Assembly: GCA_021809305.1 (NCBI GenBank)
Contig: JAKBAF010000055.1
Location: forward strand, 1-7,735
Origin: a bacterium
GTDB lineage: Bacteria > Chlamydiota > Chlamydiia > Chlamydiales > JAFEGQ01
Direction: 5' to 3'
Length of the DNA: 7,735 nucleotides
The translations under genes and the position numbers were made by a program. Of the stretch, positions 1 to 7,107 are shown piece by piece. How positions within the stretch are numbered: the stretch's first letter is position 1; each line of letters opens with the position of its first letter. The notes below the pieces were generated by a model. It was not told the origin of the DNA and did not search any database. It saw only the letters and a list, made by a program, of their open reading frames with translations.

Positions 1-743
1 GCACTGTCCATAGACTCTTTGTCTCTTTCGAGCAAGAACTTCACCCTCCCTCGTTTAGCTACCTCCCAAAAAGGACACGGCATAACCTGATCTATTTTAT
101 ATGGCGTCCCTTGATCATCATAGGTGACTTCATCTTCCGTAAATAGGGGCTGATCAAGCTTAACGTTTAGTTTGTTTGCGCAACCCAACTGGTATTTGAT
201 ATTTTGATTAACTTGTTCACGGTTATATGTGTATCCACTTGGAAGGAAAACCGGATTAAGCAATGGTTCGTACGATATTGGGCATTTATAAGAGAGCATC
301 ACCTCGTCTCTCTCCATTTCCCGTATCAAATTTGCCACCAAATCCACGGCCAATCGGTGTTGTCTTTCATCCTCCGGGATGGGAGAAAATCCAGCTTCTT
401 CTATATTTTTACATTGATAATGCATCCACAGAGATCCTCCAACCGTTCCCACTAGGGCGCCGGCAATACCGCCAATTACCGTTCCAACAACGGGAACACA
501 GCTCCCTGCTATCATCCCGGCCGCGGCCCCTCCGCTAGCTCCAGTCGCCACGATACTCCCTTTTACCACAACCTGAGTGGCCGTGTGGTGATAAAGAGGG
601 TGATTTAATACATAGTAATCTATTCGTTCTGCGCAATTGTCCCCCTCTGGGCGCTCCTTCAGATCATGAGGGATCCGGCGATGATATACAGGAGCAAGGT
701 CCAAAACTGGGATGGGATCACTAAGACGGTCTAACTCTTCCAT
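1..743 (-). CDS. U-box-like membrane protein, C-terminus beyond window (putative ubiquitin-ligase effector)
   Basis: The frame is open from ATG at 743 to the left edge: 247 codons with no stop. Residues 62-107 form a glycine/alanine-rich hydrophobic stretch in two lobes split near S81-P84, likely a membrane hairpin or glycine zipper. Residues 151-200 resemble a U-box: C154-P155-I156, then P164-V165 and the run PSGYTYNREQV (168-178). This matches the PSG-x-TY-[DN]-R core of eukaryotic U-boxes such as CHIP. DQPLFTEDEV (197-206) corresponds to the later PL-containing strand. The usual PN-x-x-[LM] helix is not clear, so the domain is divergent. U-boxes bind ubiquitin E2 enzymes without zinc; in a bacterium this implies action in a eukaryotic host (inference). 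GGAAG lies 4 bases before the ATG, and the upstream gene stops one base before it, so translation is probably coupled. The C-terminus is unseen. Confidence 0.68.
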   Translation of the reverse strand, partial: MEELDRLSDPIPVLDLAPVYHRRIPHDLKERPEGDNCAERIDYYVLNHPLYHHTATQVVVKGSIVATGASGGAAAGMIAGSCVPVVGTVIGGIAGALVGTVGGSLWMHYQCKNIEEAGFSPIPEDERQHRLAVDLVANLIREMERDEVMLSYKCPISYEPLLNPVFLPSGYTYNREQVNQNIKYQLGCANKLNVKLDQPLFTEDEVTYDDQGTPYKIDQVMPCPFWEVAKRGRVKFLLERDKESMDS

Positions 744-744
744 T

Positions 745-1143
745 TTACTTCCATGTTTTGAAATATTTAAGTTCCACGAAACGGTAAATTCCTAACGAGG
801 CTAATGATGATACAGTGAGAAAAATTGCCCATTTGATGAGTTTCCAGTCCTGTGTAGTCGTCCCGTCCCGCCTTACCGGATCTGTTTCTTCGTGGGGGAC
901 GGCGCCTGTAAGTTTGATATACTCCCACTGGTGAGGAGGGGTATTTGTATAAAGTTCCTGTCTTCGTTTCCAAAGTCCTAGGTGACCCTTATAGACTACC
1001 AAGGTGTGATTGACATGCGGTATGGGACACGGATCGATTCCACTCATATCTGGAAGCGGTGTGAAGTCCGCAATCTCGGCCACTAATGCATTTCTCTGGA
1101 ACCCGGGCTGTCCCGGGGCGTATCCCGGACGATAGGCTAACAT
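745..1143 (-). CDS. Small protein with C-terminal membrane anchor, coupled to the U-box gene
   Basis: This is a 132-aa protein I do not recognise. The N-terminal two thirds are soluble and rich in proline and glycine (AYRPGYAPGQPG at residues 3-14). Residues 103-121 (IKWAIFLTVSSLASLGIYR) form one hydrophobic segment, followed by a short basic tail ending KYFKTWK. The layout is that of a tail-anchored protein with its N-terminus in the cytoplasm. I chose ATG 1143 because AAGGA lies 8 bases before it. The frame is open back to GTG 1179 (144 aa), but no ribosome binding site precedes that codon. The stop at 747-745 is one base from the start of the U-box gene, so the two form a transcription unit and perhaps a functional pair. 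Function is unknown. Confidence 0.7.
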   Translation of the reverse strand: MLAYRPGYAPGQPGFQRNALVAEIADFTPLPDMSGIDPCPIPHVNHTLVVYKGHLGLWKRRQELYTNTPPHQWEYIKLTGAVPHEETDPVRRDGTTTQDWKLIKWAIFLTVSSLASLGIYRFVELKYFKTWK

Positions 1144-1147
1144 TAGG

Positions 1148-1157
1148 CTCTTCCTTT
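1148..1157 (-). promoter_or_regulatory. Ribosome binding site deciding the start at 1143
   Basis: On the minus strand the sequence reads AAAGGAAGAG, with AAGGA 8 bases before ATG 1143. It is one of only two clear Shine-Dalgarno sites in the window. It favours the 132-aa form over the 144-aa form starting at GTG 1179. Confidence 0.55.
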
Positions 1158-1365
1158 GTTTGGTGCGCCATGTTTGCACATTGCATGGAGCTGACTAAAG
1201 TGGCAGAAATCTTAACGTCGAATTAATTAATGCGAACGTAAATTTGAATATTTTCGAGACGTCTTAGGGACCCTTGAGCTACCTGAAATGGCGTACCCAG
1301 TCCGTCATCCCATATGGCGCGCGATCAACTTCTTGGCCTTCCATCTTAGTTATTGACGGATCAAC

Positions 1366-1387
1366 GCTAAGGCCATAGGACCTTAGC
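1366..1387. repeat. Perfect 7-bp inverted repeat
   Basis: GCTAAGG (1366-1372) and CCTTAGC (1381-1387) are exact reverse complements around an 8-base loop. The repeat lies in the gene-poor gap, inside a protein-like minus-strand frame. Its role is unknown. Confidence 0.35.
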
Positions 1388-1445
1388 CATCCGACATTAA
1401 GGGACTTCTTAAGTTCGTGGAGATTTTATCACGCTCCCATACCGC

Positions 1446-1485
1446 CCCCTTTGTTAGGGGTTACTATCTGGTGTCGCTTGACACC
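1446..1485 (-). terminator. Two tandem hairpins 3' of the F-box gene, possible weak terminator
   Basis: Two perfect inverted repeats lie 50-90 bases after the F-box stop. The first is GGTGTC/GACACC with a 4-base loop (1470-1485). The second is CCCCT/AGGGG with a 5-base loop (1446-1460). Neither is followed by a T-run on the minus strand, so they do not form a classical intrinsic terminator. They might instead slow polymerase or protect the 3' end of the transcript. Confidence 0.25.
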
Positions 1486-1535
1486 TGAATTCTCGGTGGC
1501 CAACAAGCGTTTGTATCTTGTTGAGAAAGGACTCT

Positions 1536-3230
1536 TCACGAGATCGATTCTGTGACCTTAAGAGCCATCTTAAAAGGCTCAGTCCTGCCTGATACACGAG
1601 GGGTCGGGGTGAAAAACGGCATGGGTGCTGACCAAATCCCTAGAGCGAGGCTTAAGGAGGCAGTCGCATAACCTACCTTTCGTGATACTTCAAGCGAAGA
1701 CTGATATAGCAGACCCACTACTAGAACCGCGCTACCGCTAAATAAAGAAAACCAACATATGCTTTTAATTTGCTCGTTCCGCTTGAAAGTAGTGAGCCAT
1801 CGCATACTTCCCATGCCCACTCCAACAGCCATTGAGGTAGAGGTCCACTTGATCCATTTGGGATTCCCTCTTGATAACTTAACAAGAAAAGAGAGGCTAA
1901 TGAGGAACATCCCAAAGCTGATCAACCGGTAGTGCCATAAAGGTGGGTTTTGCAACGATATGTTTTTAAAGTCAGAGAGGGCCAATGGTGAGCTTGGGAG
2001 TGAGGTGGCAGGCTCAAACAAGCGAGTAGCAATAAATTGATAGTCTCCTCGCTCCCACCATACTTCATTAAATTCTCCATCCCCCACAAAGACACCTGCA
2101 AATTCTGTGGATACTCCGAAAACCTTGAGTGAAGCTTTGGCTACAGTTTTAATTTCCCACTCAGAGGTGATATGGATGCGAGTTACGGTATCGTTCTGTG
2201 CTAGGTTGACAAGTAGCGAATCACCGATTGGAATAGGGTAGATATCGATTGGAACAATGGCGGGTATAACCTCATCATGCCGGTTAACGCCAGGAAGAGA
2301 GATACTCTTGAACGTGGTTGTCTCTCCCGGGCTAGGATCGTAGATTCTCAGTTCTTTTTCATAAGCCATTGCACCAGGCGCGCTTTCCTTTAGAACAAGT
2401 GCTAGAAGATAGCTCTTATCGCGCCATTGACACATCGATAGCCGGCGATATTGGCACCACTGTTCTAACTGCGGGGGGTAAAATCTATCTTCGCGTTGCC
2501 AACCACCATCCTCTTTACGATAAGCCGTGCACTCCGATCGTCTGCCACCTTCTCCAAAAACGAGATAAAATCGAGGGGTGATAGAGGGAAATGAAAAAAC
2601 CTCGCCAAAGTAGCGGCTTTTAAAAACATTGTCCTCCTCATACTCACTCACCCACTGTGTCCTATTAAAATGGCCTATTTCAAGCCGTCCATATTGCCTG
2701 AATGAACCTATTTTAGATTCGAACCAGCCAATAACTATTGAGCCGCAGGAAAGAGGGAAGACTCGTGTAGGGTAGAAACCAGGCCGTTCGTACTCTAGTA
2801 ACTTGTCCCCCTGTCTTGACAGGACCTGCAGCCCATTTTTCATTTTTTGAATGGGGACTAATTCAGTTTGACCTTCTATTTTAGTTATTTGTAGGCGGAC
2901 CCAGGGAAAAATTCTTTGCGACCAGGCAACCTCCTTGCTCAAGGAATCTCTATCAATAAGAGCGATGGTCGGCTCAGTTGTGCCATAGAGGTTGGAGAGC
3001 ATTCTCATGAAACATTTGCGATCGCCATGTATTGCTTCCGAAGATGAGCCCAATGCTCGACGGATCAACTTTGTCCAATAATGAGGATCGTCAGCTATTT
3101 GCTGAAATAATCGATTTACACCAGCGACCGTCGCACGTTCTTTTGGGCTTAAAAATCCAAAAATATGTGCCAACGCTTCTGGTGGCAAAGATTGAAGGGT
3201 AGGTAAAGAACAATGTGTGGTTAATTCCAT
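1536..3230 (-). CDS. F-box protein with four C-terminal membrane helices (putative host-SCF effector)
   Basis: The protein has 564 aa. Residues 12-60 form a canonical F-box: LPPEALAHIFGFL (15-27), SPKERATVAGVNRLF (28-42), then DDPHYW (47-52), matching the LP-x-E-x-L-x-x-IF and V-x-R patterns. F-boxes bind SKP1 in the SCF ubiquitin ligase; bacterial ones act in host cells. Residues about 90-410 are an unrecognised soluble, beta-rich region, perhaps a substrate-binding module. The C-terminus has four hydrophobic segments at about 436-452, 463-479, 490-509 and 519-537, in two pairs like the bilobed hydrophobic domains of chlamydial inclusion-membrane proteins. No signal peptide is seen, so a type III or IV secreted membrane effector is likely (inference). 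ATG 3230 is the only sensible start and has no clear ribosome binding site. Its paralogue at 3365-4860 is broken. Confidence 0.85.
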   Translation of the reverse strand: MELTTHCSLPTLQSLPPEALAHIFGFLSPKERATVAGVNRLFQQIADDPHYWTKLIRRALGSSSEAIHGDRKCFMRMLSNLYGTTEPTIALIDRDSLSKEVAWSQRIFPWVRLQITKIEGQTELVPIQKMKNGLQVLSRQGDKLLEYERPGFYPTRVFPLSCGSIVIGWFESKIGSFRQYGRLEIGHFNRTQWVSEYEEDNVFKSRYFGEVFSFPSITPRFYLVFGEGGRRSECTAYRKEDGGWQREDRFYPPQLEQWCQYRRLSMCQWRDKSYLLALVLKESAPGAMAYEKELRIYDPSPGETTTFKSISLPGVNRHDEVIPAIVPIDIYPIPIGDSLLVNLAQNDTVTRIHITSEWEIKTVAKASLKVFGVSTEFAGVFVGDGEFNEVWWERGDYQFIATRLFEPATSLPSSPLALSDFKNISLQNPPLWHYRLISFGMFLISLSFLVKLSRGNPKWIKWTSTSMAVGVGMGSMRWLTTFKRNEQIKSICWFSLFSGSAVLVVGLLYQSSLEVSRKVGYATASLSLALGIWSAPMPFFTPTPRVSGRTEPFKMALKVTESIS

Positions 3231-3238
3231 GAAGAAGG

Positions 3239-3244
3239 ATTATA
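3239..3244 (-). promoter_or_regulatory. Candidate -10 box of the F-box gene
   Basis: A perfect TATAAT lies 8 bases before ATG 3230. Transcription from it would start almost at the ATG, giving a nearly leaderless mRNA, which fits the missing Shine-Dalgarno site. The -35 position (TTCGTT) is weak. An overlapping AT-rich TTATAAAAT about 15 bases further upstream is an alternative. Confidence 0.35.
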
Positions 3245-3364
3245 CAGTATTTTCATTTTATAACGAACCACGCATAGAACCAAAGATACATTGGATTTTG
3301 CTGTGTTTTGATGATGCGCCTATATTCCCCAGCCGAGGACTGGATATTGGCCAGAAGAAGCCCT

Positions 3365-4860
3365 TCACGAACGCGATTCTGTAACCTGAAGAACAATGTT
3401 AAGAGGTTCGGCCTTGCTTGAGTTAAAAGCTTCTGCGTTACTTGAAGTATGAGGGGTTGGAGTGACGAAGGGTACTGGTACCATCCAGATTCCTAAGGCG
3501 AGGCTCATCGAAGCGATCGCATAGCCTATCTTACGGGTCGCTTCAAGCGAGGCGTAATATAGCAGACCTGCTCCTATCACAGAGACCGTGGCGTTGAATA
3601 GAACAAAACAACATATAAATGCCTTATGTTTGCTGTCATCTCTGTAAGAACTGAACCATTGAATGTTTCCCACGCTCGTTCCAACAGCAATTGAGCCAGA
3701 GGTCCATTTTATCCACTTCGGATTTCCTCGAGACGACTTCATAAGAAGGGGGAGGCTAATGAGGAGCATTGCAAAGCCGATCAATCTACAAGAGCGCACA
3801 GGTTCACGATTGGGTAACGGTTGATTTATGAGGTCGGCTGCGGTCAGTGGTGGGCTTGGTGGCAATGATGCAGGAGCAAACAACCGAGAGGTGAAAAATC
3901 GAGGGTCGCCATACATCTTCCACACTTCGTTGAGTTCACCATTCCTGACACAAGCCCCTACAAAGTACGTGGTGACACCAAAAATATTTGGGGAAGCTCT
4001 AGCTACCACCTTAACTTTCCATTCAGGAGTGATAAGTATGCGAGTTACGCTTGTCTCGTGACGATTAATGTCATGCTTTTCTGCCAAGTTAGAACAAGAG
4101 AATCTTCAACTGGAATACAATAGATGTCATCAATCTTTCTAGCGTCTGGAAGAATAATACTCTTGAATGAGGTCGTCTGACCTGGGCTGGTATCGTGGAT
4201 GCTCAATTCCTGCTCGTAAATAGGATAATCAGGCTGCCTGCTCTTGCTGCTTTCCCGAGCAACAAGCGCCAGTAGATAGTTCTTACCCTGCCACTCACAC
4301 ATCGATAACCGGTGATAACAGCTTGAGTCTTTCAGGCGCGGAGCGTCGAATCTCTTCGCACCTTGCCAACCATCGCGTCCTTTACGATAGACGATGCATC
4401 CTGATTGTTCATGATTTTCTCCAAAAACAAAGCAGAACTGTGGAACAGTAGATGAAAAGGAAACGATACGCGGATACCCACCAAGACTATCTCTATTCTC
4501 ATACTCACTCACCCATTGCGTCCCGTTAAAACGGCCTATTTCAAACCACCCCTGCTGCAGGGAGTGTCCTTGGAACCATTTTATAGCAATTGAGCCATCC
4601 GAAATCACAGATACTCTACGAGGGCGCCGGTCTGCCCTTTCGTACCTCAGGGGTTCTTCCCCTGGCCTATGGATGGTGATCCCTCTCTTCGTTGGCTTAA
4701 CAGACCCTATTTTAAATACATGTTCTGTATTCAGGGACCGCCCCTGCGACCAGATAAATTCGCTGCCCGCAAGGGACTCGAAGCAAGAAATAGGCGGCTC
4801 AGGTGTTACTCCCAACTCCATAACACTTACCATTGACGGCGCAGAATCTCGCTCCTTCAA
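3365..4860 (-). pseudogene. Degraded paralogue of the F-box membrane protein (F-box lost, frameshifted)
   Basis: Two overlapping frames together match the 564-aa protein from about its residue 86 to its end. The first runs from 4860 to 4045, the second from 4087 to 3365. Shared stretches include TQWVSEYE, RRLSMC or HRLSMC followed by a Trp, SRGNPKWIKWTS, SLALGIW, and the ending VTES-x-S. The four membrane helices are kept. At 4088-4104 the copy is one base shorter than its intact relative (between the GATTC and AAC codons), which moves the homology from the first frame to the second. The N-terminal 85 residues with the F-box are absent, and unrelated sequence and the divergent gene lie there instead. 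Starts are poor: TTG 4860, or ATG 4833 or 4821, the last giving MEL as in the intact copy. It might still yield a 258-271-aa soluble fragment. A sequencing error could explain the frameshift but not the missing F-box. Confidence 0.75.
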
Positions 4861-4934
4861 CGATAGCTTTTTATTGCTTGATGAAGTAAAGATTTCCAGC
4901 TAAGCTTTCTTTTTGAATAACCGGGGCCTGTAAG
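4861..4934. promoter_or_regulatory. Short divergent intergenic region
   Basis: These 74 AT-rich bases separate the minus-strand F-box relic from the plus-strand 622-aa gene, so any promoter for the latter probably lies here or just inside the relic. The best plus-strand pair is TTGATG, 17 bases, then TAAGCT, a poor match to the sigma-70 consensus. An in-frame TGA at 4914-4916 limits the plus gene to ATG 4935. Confidence 0.25.
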
Positions 4935-6803
4935 ATGGAAGACCAACGCCTAGCGCTATTACCTCTCATCGAGAGAAGAATGTACAATCATGCGAGTTGG
5001 TTTCAGGCTTTCTATGAAAATGAGATGGAACCCAATCAACCAATAGCTGATACCACGGGATTGATCGAGCATTTTCCATGGCGTTTTAAGAAGAAGGGAA
5101 GTAGCCCAAAACTTGGCGTGGAGGATTTCTTTCCTCGCAAGCCAGGGCAATCAATGCCAGTACCGCTAAAACAGGAAACAAGACCCGTCTATCTCATCAA
5201 CATCCCGTCGATTCCTCCAAAAGGACCTCAAGATGAGGGATATAAGAGACTGATCAATCTCATTAGGAGGGAGGCATTTGGCAATGGCTTGTTAGCTTCT
5301 ATAATCGAGGTAAAACAACGAATAGCTGTTGTGATAGGTTTCAATCGACCGCGCTCTCTTGAATCACAACGAAACGTTGACTTCATTAACTTTGTAGAGG
5401 ACCTCACCAAACAAAGCCTCACGGGGGGTGAGGAAATCGCTGTCCAGCCATTTGGCTTTTTTTGGATACCAGTATGGACACCAAGGGAATGTGCAAAAGA
5501 GGAAAAGGCCACGCTCGAAGGGCTTGGTTTTAGTTTAAAACAGAAGAAACCGAGCAAAAAAAAGACAGCCAAACCCGCAAAAGCACCGAAATATTTTTTT
5601 GAAACACAAGATTTACTCAATGGTATACAGGCATATCTACTACTGAAAAGTCGATGCCCCGACAGTGGAAGAGCGGTAATTAACGCGATCGAGGAGGGTC
5701 AACAACCATTTGATAACCTTCGCTCTCAAATACCCTACCAGAGAATTCGACAGCGCATCAACGATTCGGTTCTTAACACAGCGTGTATCGCCCGCTTTCG
5801 AAGCAGAGCCCCATCCGCCCCCACCTACATCGCCCTTCTCGACTCTGACTCTTTAGCGATGCGAACGCACGAACTAGGTCTTTTCAGTAGATATGATCAA
5901 CTCATCAATACGTTTCAAGAGAGCAATCGCTGTCTCCCTCATATGCTGAGCACGGGATATCAACTAGCGCCAAGTGAGCGTTGTGGTGTTCTTCGCTTTG
6001 GAATTCCCATGGACATGAAGATACGGTGCGCGGTAGCAAAAGTCTTTCCCAACGGAATTTATCTTCCGGAACCAAATCTTATCTTTCTGCTCAGAAGCAA
6101 CCAAAATATTGGACAGTTTTCATTCCTAGGAGAGGGCACTGACGCGGAAGGACGATGGTTTAAGCGCAATGCTGTTCGAATGAAGTTGATAGATCCAAAA
6201 TTGATTGTCTTTAGCCCTGAAGGGGGACTTATCACCGCCACTCCTGGCCGAATGAGAGACAAATTACGGAATCCAGATGTCGCTCAAATCAATGCAGACT
6301 CGATTTCAAATCCATCAATCCTTCAGGATCTTGCTGGCATCAGCCAGTCGCACGCTAACCACATGATATGGGCAACTAATATCCGGGTCGGTTTGGAGAT
6401 CAAAGGGAACGTTGGCAAAGCGAACAAGCCTCTGATAGCGTTATTTAACGCATTTAGTCCACTCCGCTTTCTCATCGATTATGATAGAGGGAATCTCCAT
6501 ACTACGGTGTTGCTCGACTTCTATTCATTCTTCAGTGAGCACCTTCAACGCTCGGCTAAGGGAGAAGCTGTTCTTCCCCATCAACAAGCAGGCGATCACA
6601 TCAGGGTAATTAAACTACCAACCACAAGAGATGAGAGCTCGATACTGGGTGACTATCTTTTCAAAAAAATGGGCAAAGTGAGCAATGCACAGCTCGCGCT
6701 CCAAACGCTCAAGGTTGACAATGCTACTGTGAAATTGGTGATCGAAGCAGCAGTCGCATCCGGCAATGTCATGATGCAAGAGCTTAATTCGGTTTTTCCC
6801 TAG
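4935..6803 (+). CDS. Unrecognised 622-aa protein with DSDS motif and lysine-rich patch
   Basis: This long intact frame starts at ATG 4935, the first start after an in-frame stop. Only a weak GGGG precedes it, with no good ribosome binding site. There is no signal peptide or clear membrane helix. Residues 84-180 look like an alpha/beta domain, with strands such as PVYLINIPSIP (84-94) and RIAVVIGFNRP (129-139). Residues 202-218 are a lysine-rich linker (KQKKPSKKKTAKPAKAP) that resembles a nuclear localisation signal or a histone-H1-like tail. After it, YIALLDSDSL (298-307) has the hydrophobic strand plus D-x-D form of GT-A glycosyltransferases, where the aspartates hold metal and nucleotide sugar. 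It is followed by STGYQL (339-344) and YLPEPNLIFLL (376-386). A glycosyltransferase-like role is a weak inference; the family is unknown to me. Its position beside ubiquitin-type effector genes makes a host-directed role possible. Confidence 0.8.
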   Translation: MEDQRLALLPLIERRMYNHASWFQAFYENEMEPNQPIADTTGLIEHFPWRFKKKGSSPKLGVEDFFPRKPGQSMPVPLKQETRPVYLINIPSIPPKGPQDEGYKRLINLIRREAFGNGLLASIIEVKQRIAVVIGFNRPRSLESQRNVDFINFVEDLTKQSLTGGEEIAVQPFGFFWIPVWTPRECAKEEKATLEGLGFSLKQKKPSKKKTAKPAKAPKYFFETQDLLNGIQAYLLLKSRCPDSGRAVINAIEEGQQPFDNLRSQIPYQRIRQRINDSVLNTACIARFRSRAPSAPTYIALLDSDSLAMRTHELGLFSRYDQLINTFQESNRCLPHMLSTGYQLAPSERCGVLRFGIPMDMKIRCAVAKVFPNGIYLPEPNLIFLLRSNQNIGQFSFLGEGTDAEGRWFKRNAVRMKLIDPKLIVFSPEGGLITATPGRMRDKLRNPDVAQINADSISNPSILQDLAGISQSHANHMIWATNIRVGLEIKGNVGKANKPLIALFNAFSPLRFLIDYDRGNLHTTVLLDFYSFFSEHLQRSAKGEAVLPHQQAGDHIRVIKLPTTRDESSILGDYLFKKMGKVSNAQLALQTLKVDNATVKLVIEAAVASGNVMMQELNSVFP

Positions 6804-6873
6804 AAGGGCCAACTAGATAGTCGAGCTAAAAGAGGCCGACTTACCGCTGGCTTAGGCTTGTGACAGCCCGATA

Positions 6874-6878
6874 AAGGA
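6874..6878 (+). promoter_or_regulatory. Ribosome binding site of the small exported-protein gene
   Basis: AAGGA lies 7 bases before ATG 6886, ideal spacing. It is the strongest sign that this start was once, or still is, used. Confidence 0.5.
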
Positions 6879-6885
6879 TGCCACA

Positions 6886-7107
6886 ATGTTTTTTATCTTC
6901 TCTATCAAGGCGATTAACAAGAATATACGCGAGCAGCGGTTCATTAGGAACCTCGTAATTATCTTTGCTTTTTCATCTATGAGTGTACCGAACGCCCTGG
7001 CTTGCGAGTTTAACCTTAACTACTCGGCTACAGAACTAGACGATATAACGATGACCTTGCCCCCTTGTTATTTTTTGAAACACCAAGCAGAATGTATCCT
7101 CCACTAA
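6886..7107 (+). CDS. Start of a small exported protein, probably truncated
   Basis: The frame encodes 73 aa. Residues 1-39 form a signal peptide: a basic n-region with K8, K12, R15, R18 and R21, a hydrophobic core LVIIFAFSSM (23-32), and the site NALA-C (37-41). That site fits signal peptidase I (A-x-A) better than a lipoprotein box, which would want Leu at -3. The mature part begins CEFNLNYSATELDD. From about 7060 onward the frame reads antisense through the conserved AlbA_2 fragment, so the last 15 or so residues are probably not original and the gene appears cut by a rearrangement. It lies 82 bases after the 622-aa gene with no strong terminator between them. Function is unknown. Confidence 0.45.
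   Translation: MFFIFSIKAINKNIREQRFIRNLVIIFAFSSMSVPNALACEFNLNYSATELDDITMTLPPCYFLKHQAECILH

Larger units (their letters stand above)
1144..1535. other. Gene-poor interval with hairpins and remnant-like reading frames
   Basis: No convincing gene lies in these 392 bases, and no tRNA or other RNA gene was recognised. On the minus strand two open stretches read like protein. One is a 36-codon frame from GTG 1539, which overlaps the F-box stop, to TGA 1429. The other is open from just after the stop near 1428 to TAG 1281-1279, and its only usual start is ATG 1344. They may be decayed remains of a gene between the F-box and tail-anchored genes. Three perfect short inverted repeats lie at 1366-1387, 1446-1460 and 1470-1485. 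I found no convincing promoter for the 1143 gene. Confidence 0.5.

Noticed and set aside
204..538. Two plus-strand frames of 83 and 91 codons
   Set aside because: They lie opposite the U-box/glycine-rich membrane gene, whose minus frame is open over all 743 bases and has recognisable motifs.
745..1179. 144-aa version of the tail-anchored protein from GTG 1179
   Set aside because: No ribosome binding site precedes GTG 1179, while ATG 1143 has AAGGA at 8 bases.
3365..4087. A separate 240-aa membrane protein gene
   Set aside because: Its only start is a TTG without a ribosome binding site, and the sequence continues the homology of the preceding frame, so it is the second half of a frameshifted paralogue.
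4045..4104. Programmed ribosomal frameshift between the two halves of the paralogue
   Set aside because: No slippery heptamer or stimulatory hairpin is visible, and the intact paralogue has one more base at this place, so a simple deletion explains it.
7028..7107. Both 7028-7249 (minus) and 6886-7107 (plus) as complete genes
   Set aside because: They overlap tail to tail by 80 bases, and the AlbA_2 homology covers the overlap, so at least one end is not original.
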